Source of the DNA: Deltaproteobacteria bacterium
GTDB lineage: Bacteria > Myxococcota > XYA12-FULL-58-9 > JAUUZB01
Direction of reading: 5' to 3'
Assembly (NCBI GenBank): GCA_030590185.1
Contig: JAUUZB010000042.1
Location: 1-11,234 of the forward strand
Length of the DNA: 11,234 nt
The notes beneath the pieces were generated by a model that saw nothing but the letters and a program-made list of their open reading frames with translations, did not search any database and was not told the DNA's origin. Positions 7,062 to 11,234 of this stretch are shown piece by piece (positions within the stretch are counted from its first letter, which is position 1; each line of letters opens with the position of its first letter). Made by a program: the position numbers and the translations under genes.

Positions 7062-7732
7062 GGTGTTGCTCCCGCTAGGATCTCCTCGATGCGTCGTCCG
7101 AGCTTTTCGCGTGAGCGCTCGCACAGCTTGCGCACGTTGGCGGCGCTCAGGCCGGTGATCGCCGCGATCTCGGTGGCGTTGAGCTCACCCCCATAGCGCA
7201 GGCTGACGACCCGGCGTTCCCGCTCCGGCAGGTCGGCCAGGGCGAGCAACAGGGCCCGGCGCCGGCGGGCGTTGTCGATCGCCTCGTCGGTTTCGGGATC
7301 TTCTCCCTCCCGCTCCTCGATGATGAATGGATCCGCCGTCTCGGGTCGCTGGCGGCGAAAGCGGCGTCGGGCGGTGTGGGCGGCGATGGTCAAGACCCAG
7401 GAGACAAAGCGCGTCCCTGGCCGGCGTTGGTATGTGGCGAGGGAGGTCAGCACCGCGAGCATGGCATCCTGGGTGACGTCCTCCGCCTCGGCGTCGTTCT
7501 GGACCAGCGGCCGCACGGTGCGAAAGACGCGGTCCACGAATTGTCGGTAGAGCTGTTGGGCGGCTAGGCGATCACCCTGGCGGGCGGCGTCGACCAACCT
7601 CTGGAGTCGTTCCTCGTCGAGGTCCTCGGGCTCGCCGCCGAACCGACTGGCGAGCAGGGTGAAGTCGAGGGTCAGCGAGCTGCGGGGTCGCGGCTGCCAA
7701 CCCTCGAGGGACAGGGGAACGACCGCGCTCAT
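7058..7732 (-). CDS. ECF-like RNA polymerase sigma factor (sigma-70 family)
   Basis: The ATG at 7732 (GAGAGG at 7740-7745, 7 nt upstream) gives 224 residues; an in-frame extension to 7912 would run through the upstream membrane-protein gene and is Arg-rich shadow sequence. Region 2 spans about residues 42-128, with DAEAEDVTQDAML (region 2.2-like) and FVSWVLTIAAHTARRRFRRQ (2.3/2.4). An acidic linker (residues 139-153) follows. Region 4 lies at about 161-219 with LPERERRVVSLRY, a helix-turn-helix EIAAITGLSAANVRKL and SREKL. There is no region 1.1 or 3, as in ECF sigmas. The roughly 40-residue N-terminal extension before region 2 is longer than usual. The gene starts 2 nt after the stop of a membrane-protein gene and overlaps a small membrane-protein gene downstream, suggesting a membrane-linked signalling unit. 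Its regulon cannot be told from the window. Confidence 0.93.
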   Translation of the reverse strand: MSAVVPLSLEGWQPRPRSSLTLDFTLLASRFGGEPEDLDEERLQRLVDAARQGDRLAAQQLYRQFVDRVFRTVRPLVQNDAEAEDVTQDAMLAVLTSLATYQRRPGTRFVSWVLTIAAHTARRRFRRQRPETADPFIIEEREGEDPETDEAIDNARRRRALLLALADLPERERRVVSLRYGGELNATEIAAITGLSAANVRKLCERSREKLGRRIEEILAGATP

Positions 7733-7734
7733 GC

Positions 7735-8550
7735 CTACGCCTCTCGCTCGGCGAGGAAGCCCAGGGTCCAGACCGAGGACTGGAAGGTGCCGAGGGCGCC
7801 CATGACCGCCACCACTAGCGGCAGGAACACGGCGCCACCGGCGATGGCGGCGCCGAGCCAGTCTCCGGCGAGAAATCCGACGCCGGCGAAGGGGGCCGCT
7901 GGGATCGCGCACAGCACGAGTAGGATGCCCATCCCGGCCTGGCCGATGGCGTTGGCGAGAATCAGCTGGAGGCCGGCGAGCAGGCGGCGGTGAAAAAAGA
8001 GCCGGCCGCGGCGGATGGCGTCGATGGCGTGTCGGTTTTCGAGCACCGCGATGCGCAGGGCGAAGTTGTAGATGATCCAGAGGCTGAGCAACCAGGGCAC
8101 GCCGATGATCACCGCGGGCACGGTGAGCAGGCCGGCGGCGAGGGTCGAGATCAAACCGAGCTCGTGCAGGATGGCGGGGGTGCCGAGCACCCCGGCGCTG
8201 AGCAGCGCCACCGTGAGGGCGATCCCCTTGAGGCGGAACACGACGCCGAGGTGGGACCAGCCAGCCCGGAAACCGCCGCGCACGGTGAGCTCGTCACCCT
8301 GCCGGCTGCGGGCCACGCCTTCGATGAGGGCGCCTTCGCTGATCAGGTGCATGATCACGCCGGCGATCCCCACGATCACGGCGCCCACGATCAGGCCGAT
8401 GACCCAGCCCGGCATGCCCTCGATGTCTGGGCTTCCCGTGGACCCCCCTGCGCCGGTGTCACCGCCCCCGCCGCTGCCGGAACCGGCAAGGAAAATCCCG
8501 AACAACCAGAGTGACTTGTTTCTCCACAGGGTCTCGAGGCTGTCGCGCAT
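7735..8550 (-). CDS. Polytopic membrane protein of unknown function
   Basis: The product has 271 residues with about six hydrophobic segments: roughly 13-23, 48-70, 109-128, 134-170 (long, probably two passes), 191-225 and 232-267. The N-terminus (WRNKSLWLFGIFLAG) resembles a widespread family of bacterial membrane proteins that begin with an amphipathic helix and an NK-LW-FG motif; their function is not established to my knowledge. A Gly/Ser-rich loop (residues 23-41) separates the first two segments. No transport or catalytic motif is visible. The stop lies 2 nt before the sigma-factor start, so the two are probably one operon, and this protein could take part in sensing or in the envelope process the sigma factor controls (inference). 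The ATG at 8550 has no strong ribosome site but gives the expected family N-terminus. Confidence 0.82.
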   Translation of the reverse strand: MRDSLETLWRNKSLWLFGIFLAGSGSGGGGDTGAGGSTGSPDIEGMPGWVIGLIVGAVIVGIAGVIMHLISEGALIEGVARSRQGDELTVRGGFRAGWSHLGVVFRLKGIALTVALLSAGVLGTPAILHELGLISTLAAGLLTVPAVIIGVPWLLSLWIIYNFALRIAVLENRHAIDAIRRGRLFFHRRLLAGLQLILANAIGQAGMGILLVLCAIPAAPFAGVGFLAGDWLGAAIAGGAVFLPLVVAVMGALGTFQSSVWTLGFLAEREA

Positions 8551-8650
8551 GACGTAGACGAGCTGCTAGGCGATCTCCAATCGGGGTTCGGGCGGGGGGC
8601 CCGGTCTGTAGGAGCAGGCCGGTGGGTGGCTCGGGTGGGACAAAGAAAGT

Positions 8651-8687
8651 CGCCCTTCGACTCGCTGCGCTCGCTCAGGACGAACGG
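8651..8687. repeat. Dispersed-type intergenic repeat (TTCGACTCGCTGCGCTCGCT element)
   Basis: The 37-nt segment starts CGCCCTTCGACTCGCTGCGC and ends in TCGCTCAGGACGAACGG. Sequences of this kind recur between genes in many GC-rich bacterial genomes; that is from memory, not a search. The ends are imperfectly complementary (CCCTTCG near the left, CGAACGG at the right), allowing a mismatched stem. A second copy of its last 17 nt, with one base changed, lies at 8698-8714 and leads into the tandem array. Confidence 0.6.
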
Positions 8688-8704
8688 CGTATCAGAGTCG
8701 CTCA

Positions 8705-8808
8705 GGGCGAACGGGTAGGGCGAATCGGTAGGGCGAACGGGTAGGGCGAACGGGTAGGGCGAACGGGTAGGGCGAATCGGTAGGGCGAACGGGTAGGGCG
8801 AGCCGAAC
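8705..8808. repeat. 13-bp tandem repeat array (7 full units plus a degenerate eighth)
   Basis: There are seven contiguous 13-bp units at 8705, 8718, 8731, 8744, 8757, 8770 and 8783, then a degenerate unit at 8796-8808. Five units read GGGCGAACGGGTA (type A) and two read GGGCGAATCGGTA (type B, two adjacent substitutions). The order is A-B-A-A-A-B-A. The first unit is continuous with the tail of the dispersed element's partial copy at 8698-8714, which suggests the array grew by slippage or unequal exchange from that tail. A 13-bp period would break any reading frame, so it is not coding. Confidence 0.93.
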
Positions 8809-8836
8809 CTGTGGAGCGTACGGCTCTGCCGAGGCG

Positions 8837-9808
8837 CTAGCCCTCGTCCGCAAACCCATAGGCATGCGCATGATACGAGCTGCGCACCAGCGGGCCGCTC
8901 TCGCAGTGGGAGAAGCCCAACGCCCGGGCCTCCGCGGCGAGCCCGTCGAACTCCTCCGGGGTGTAGAAGCGGGCGATGGGCGCGTGGTCGGTGGTCGGGT
9001 TCAGGTATTGGCCGATGGTCAGCACGTCGCAGTTGACCTCTCGCAGGTCACGCATGACGTCGCGTACCTCGTCGAGGCTCTCGCCGAGGCCGAGCATCAG
9101 GCCGCTCTTGGTGAGCATGCTGGGCTGGTGTTCCCTGCGGTAGGCATCGGCTTGGCGCAGGACCTCTAGGGTGCGCGGGTAGTCGCCGCGGCTGCGCAGG
9201 GTTGGGTAGAGGCGTGGCACGGTCTCCACGTTGTGGCCGAGAACCTCTGGGCCGGCGTCGAGCACGCGTCGTAGCGCAGCCCCGTCGCCGGCGAAGTCCG
9301 GGATCAAGACCTCGATTTTGGGTGGGGCAAGAGATCTGGAGGTGTGGCGGGCCCGGATAGCGTGGATGGTGGCGGCGAAGTGGCCAGCGCCGAAGTCCGG
9401 TAGGTCGTCGCGGTCGACGCTGGTGATCACCGCGTGTCGTAGCTCCAAGCGTGCCACCGCCTCGGCCACCTTGTGTGGCTCCTCTGGATCTGGCGGCGCC
9501 GGTCGGCCGCTGTTGACCGAGCAGTAGCGACAGGCGCGGGTGCAGGTGTCACCCAGGATCATCAGGGTAGCGGTGCGGTGCTTGCCCCAACATTCCCAGA
9601 TGTTGGGACAGCGCGCCTCGCTGCAGACCGTGGTCAGGGCCAGTCCGGAGAGCAGCCCGCGCACCTCCGTGAAGGTCTCGTTGACGTCGACCTTGGTGCG
9701 TAGCCACTCGGGCCGTCGGGCGGCGGCGCCACGCTTCGGGATGTGCTCGTCGGCGGTCGGGTTGACCGGTGGGAGCGGTTTGCGAGGGGCGCTCGGATCG
9801 CTAGACAT
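8837..9808 (-). CDS. lipA: Lipoyl synthase LipA
   Basis: This is a radical-SAM enzyme that inserts two sulfur atoms into the octanoyl chain on lipoyl domains of 2-oxoacid dehydrogenases and the glycine cleavage system. The ATG at 9808 gives 323 residues, normal for the family; the frame continues upstream to 9925, but only as shadow of lipB. Diagnostic residues are all present: the auxiliary cluster CX4CX5C (Cys62, Cys67, Cys73 in CSEARCPNIWEC), the radical-SAM CX3CX2C (Cys89, Cys93, Cys96 in CTRACRYC) and the C-terminal RSSY (309-312), whose Ser ligates the auxiliary cluster. It begins 4 nt after the lipB stop; CCTCCC at 9821-9826 (GGGAGG on the coding strand) inside the end of lipB is the likely ribosome site. 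LipB supplies the octanoylated substrate. Confidence 0.98.
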   Translation of the reverse strand: MSSDPSAPRKPLPPVNPTADEHIPKRGAAARRPEWLRTKVDVNETFTEVRGLLSGLALTTVCSEARCPNIWECWGKHRTATLMILGDTCTRACRYCSVNSGRPAPPDPEEPHKVAEAVARLELRHAVITSVDRDDLPDFGAGHFAATIHAIRARHTSRSLAPPKIEVLIPDFAGDGAALRRVLDAGPEVLGHNVETVPRLYPTLRSRGDYPRTLEVLRQADAYRREHQPSMLTKSGLMLGLGESLDEVRDVMRDLREVNCDVLTIGQYLNPTTDHAPIARFYTPEEFDGLAAEARALGFSHCESGPLVRSSYHAHAYGFADEG

Positions 9809-9812
9809 GAGA

Positions 9813-10526
9813 TTAGATCGCCTCCCGCCAGCGACTGGTCTCGGGCAAGGGCGTGGCCGGCTGCTCGTCGATGTCGCGTTCGAGCAGGGCGGCGGCGTGG
9901 TGGGCGATCCGGTCCTCGACGTCAATGAGCGCCGGGACCCGGCCGAGGATCCGCCCTAGGGAGGTCACGGCACGACCCTCGATGCCGCAGGGCACGATGA
10001 GCTCGAAATGATCGAGGCGTGGGTTGAGGTTGAATGCGAAGCCGTGCAGCGTGACCCAATTCGACACACGTACACCCACCGCCCCGAGCTTGCCGCGCGG
10101 GTGCCAGACGCCACGTAGCCCTTCGCTGCGTTCGGCCTGCACGTCGAAGTCGGCGGCGGTGCGGATCATGATCTCCTCGAGGGTCGCTACGTAGCGTTGG
10201 ATATCCCGGTCCCCCTCTTGCAGGGCGATCACCGGGTAGCCGACGAGTTGGCCCGGGCCGTGGTAGGTGACGTCGCCGCCGCGCTCGCAGGCACACAGGG
10301 CGACGCCCTGGGCCGCGAGGCGATCCGGGGTGGCGAGCAGGTGTTCGGCGCCGCGGTTGCGGCCAAAGGTGATCACCGCCTCGTGCTGGAGCAGAAAGAG
10401 GGTGTCGCTGCATTCCCCGGCGCGCACCTCGGCGTGGCGTTGGCGTTGGAGCGCCAGCATCGGTTCGTAGGGCACGACCCCGAGCCGCTCGAGCCGCAGT
10501 CGCCCCCTATCTCGCCTTTCATCCAC
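9813..10526 (-). CDS. lipB: Lipoyl(octanoyl) transferase LipB
   Basis: This cytoplasmic enzyme moves the octanoyl group from octanoyl-ACP to the lipoyl-domain lysine. Family motifs are intact: RGGDVTYHGPGQLVGYP, GVWHPRGKLGAVGVRV with the catalytic Lys146, and HFELIVPCGI with the catalytic Cys180 (numbering from the chosen start). The GTG at 10526 gives 237 residues, with AGGGA about 8 nt upstream and a 10-nt gap from the preceding stop. A TTG at 10562 would add 12 residues and overlap the upstream gene but has no ribosome site, so it is second choice. The conserved domain begins only about 10 residues after the chosen start (LRLERLGVVPYEPML). LipA follows after 4 nt, so both enzymes are made together. 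Confidence 0.96.
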   Translation of the reverse strand: MDERRDRGRLRLERLGVVPYEPMLALQRQRHAEVRAGECSDTLFLLQHEAVITFGRNRGAEHLLATPDRLAAQGVALCACERGGDVTYHGPGQLVGYPVIALQEGDRDIQRYVATLEEIMIRTAADFDVQAERSEGLRGVWHPRGKLGAVGVRVSNWVTLHGFAFNLNPRLDHFELIVPCGIEGRAVTSLGRILGRVPALIDVEDRIAHHAAALLERDIDEQPATPLPETSRWREAI

Positions 10527-10536
10527 CGCCTGTTCC

Positions 10537-11234
10537 CTAGCGCTCGGCGCCGCCGTTGACAACCGCGCGTTGGTAGTAGTCCGCCGCTGGGATCCCGCTC
10601 GCCTCGGCCCGGGCGAGCTCCTCGTCGATCAGGCGGCGAATGTCGCTCTGTGGCAGGGCGCCGGCCAGGTAGCGGCCGTTGACGAACAGGGCGGGGGTGA
10701 CCCGGGCGCCGAGCTCGCTGGCTCGGGCGCGGTCGCGTTCGATCCGGGCGCGCGGCCGGGACTCTGCCACGCAGCTCTGCCACGCCTCGAGGTCGAGGCC
10801 GGCGCGCTCGGCGTAGTCGCGCAGGGCGACGTCGTTGAGTTGTCGGCTGTTGGCGAAGATGAGATCGTGCACGGGCCAGAAGCGCCCCTGGTCCCGGGCG
10901 CACTCGGCGGCGATGGCGGCCGGCATGGCGCGTTCGTTGAACGGCATCGGGTTGTGCCTGAAGACCAGGCGCAGGGCCGGACCGTAGGCCGCCCGCAGGA
11001 TGTTGAGGGTGGCGTGGGCGCGGGCGCAGTAGGTGCAGGGGTATTCCGAGAGCGCCACCACCGTCACCCAGGCATCGGCGGGGCCGCGCACCGGCGCGTC
11101 GGCGATGGGAACCGGGTAGACCCGGGAGGGATCGGGGCGCCCGCGGGCCGGCCGCGCGGGCGTGGCTGGACCGGCCGGGCCGGGCGCAGCCGCGGCGCGC
11201 GCAGCCCGGGGCGCGAGCGTCAGGCGGGGGTTGC
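10537..11234 (-). CDS. DsbA-like thioredoxin-fold protein (5' truncated by window)
   Basis: The stop is TAG at 10537-10539. The frame stays open to the window edge, so the first GTG at 11089-11091 is probably internal. Upstream of it the translation gives an Ala/Pro/Arg-rich linker and then RVYPVPIADAPVRGPADA, a lead-in known from DsbA-type domains fused to longer N-terminal regions. The domain shows the active site YPCTYC (CXXC with Thr-Tyr between the cysteines), a helical insertion (MPAAIAAECARDQGRFWPVH) and the cis-Pro loop RVTPALFVNGRYL, followed by a C-terminal helix. The fold suits a thiol-disulfide oxidoreductase or isomerase of the envelope, but the N-terminal export signal is outside the window. 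It precedes lipB by 10 nt. Shared transcription is likely, though a functional link to lipoate synthesis is not obvious. Confidence 0.9.
   Translation of the reverse strand, partial: NPRLTLAPRAARAAAAPGPAGPATPARPARGRPDPSRVYPVPIADAPVRGPADAWVTVVALSEYPCTYCARAHATLNILRAAYGPALRLVFRHNPMPFNERAMPAAIAAECARDQGRFWPVHDLIFANSRQLNDVALRDYAERAGLDLEAWQSCVAESRPRARIERDRARASELGARVTPALFVNGRYLAGALPQSDIRRLIDEELARAEASGIPAADYYQRAVVNGGAER

Larger units (their letters stand above)
8551..8836. other. 286-nt intergenic region, lipA to membrane-protein gene
   Basis: Both flanking genes are on the minus strand, so this gap should hold the 3' end of the lipA unit and the promoter of the membrane-protein/sigma operon. I see no convincing -35/-10 pair and no intrinsic terminator. 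Most of its right half is repeat sequence (8651-8808, listed separately). The left half (8551-8650) is GC-rich with runs of G and no recognisable coding potential. Confidence 0.7.

Noticed and set aside
7733..7912. N-terminal extension of the sigma factor to 7912
   Set aside because: The extra 60 residues are Arg/Gly-rich shadow of the membrane-protein gene; the ATG at 7732 has a good ribosome site.
8072..8557. Plus-strand open frame of 161 residues opposite the membrane-protein gene
   Set aside because: It is Pro/Arg/Thr-rich with no domain and antisense to a protein with clear hydrophobic segments.
8651..8808. CRISPR array
   Set aside because: Units are 13 bp and directly adjacent with no spacers, and no cas genes are present.
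8801..8836. Intrinsic terminator for lipA
   Set aside because: AGCCG at 8801-8805 and CGGCT at 8821-8825 can pair, but the stem is only 5 bp with a 15-nt loop and there is no T-tract.

Overview
This 11.2 kb window is GC-rich and gene-dense. It reads as chromosomal DNA of a free-living Gram-negative bacterium, most likely from the Myxococcota/Bradymonadota (former Deltaproteobacteria). That placement is inference. It rests on lipoproteins with acidic or glycine-rich linkers and a short Cys-rich motif (CX3CX5CX4C), on an outer-membrane barrel, and on overall base composition. No rRNA, tRNA, CRISPR array or insertion sequence was seen.

The left part (1-6806, all + strand) looks like one long operon. 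Gene junctions overlap or are 3 to 29 nt apart. It starts with three tandem, related beta-propeller-like proteins. The first is cut by the window edge; the second and third have clear lipoprotein signal peptides. Next comes a secreted protein with an Ala/Pro-rich, repeat-bearing, His-rich N-terminal half and an outer-membrane beta-barrel C-terminal half. After it comes a cytoplasmic protein that I recognise as a bacterial homologue of the eukaryotic N-terminal glutamine amidohydrolase NTAQ1, with Cys-His-Asp catalytic residues and the WDYHV signature intact. The operon ends with a small coiled-coil plus zinc-ribbon protein. The first four genes point to an envelope complex. The last two point to cytoplasmic protein processing, possibly an N-degron step.

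The right part (6822-11234, all - strand) converges on the first. From right to left it holds a DsbA-like thioredoxin-fold protein (cut by the right edge), lipB and lipA (lipoate biosynthesis), and then a 286-nt non-coding gap. The gap contains a dispersed-type repeat and a 13-bp tandem repeat array. Beyond it lie a polytopic membrane protein, an ECF-like sigma factor and a very small translationally coupled membrane protein that may be its anti-sigma factor. The two convergent transcription units are only 15 nt apart, with a GC-rich hairpin across the junction.

The most noteworthy items are the bacterial NTAQ1 homologue and its placement in an envelope-protein operon, the three-copy propeller lipoprotein family, and the 13-bp repeat array apparently grown from the tail of a dispersed element.
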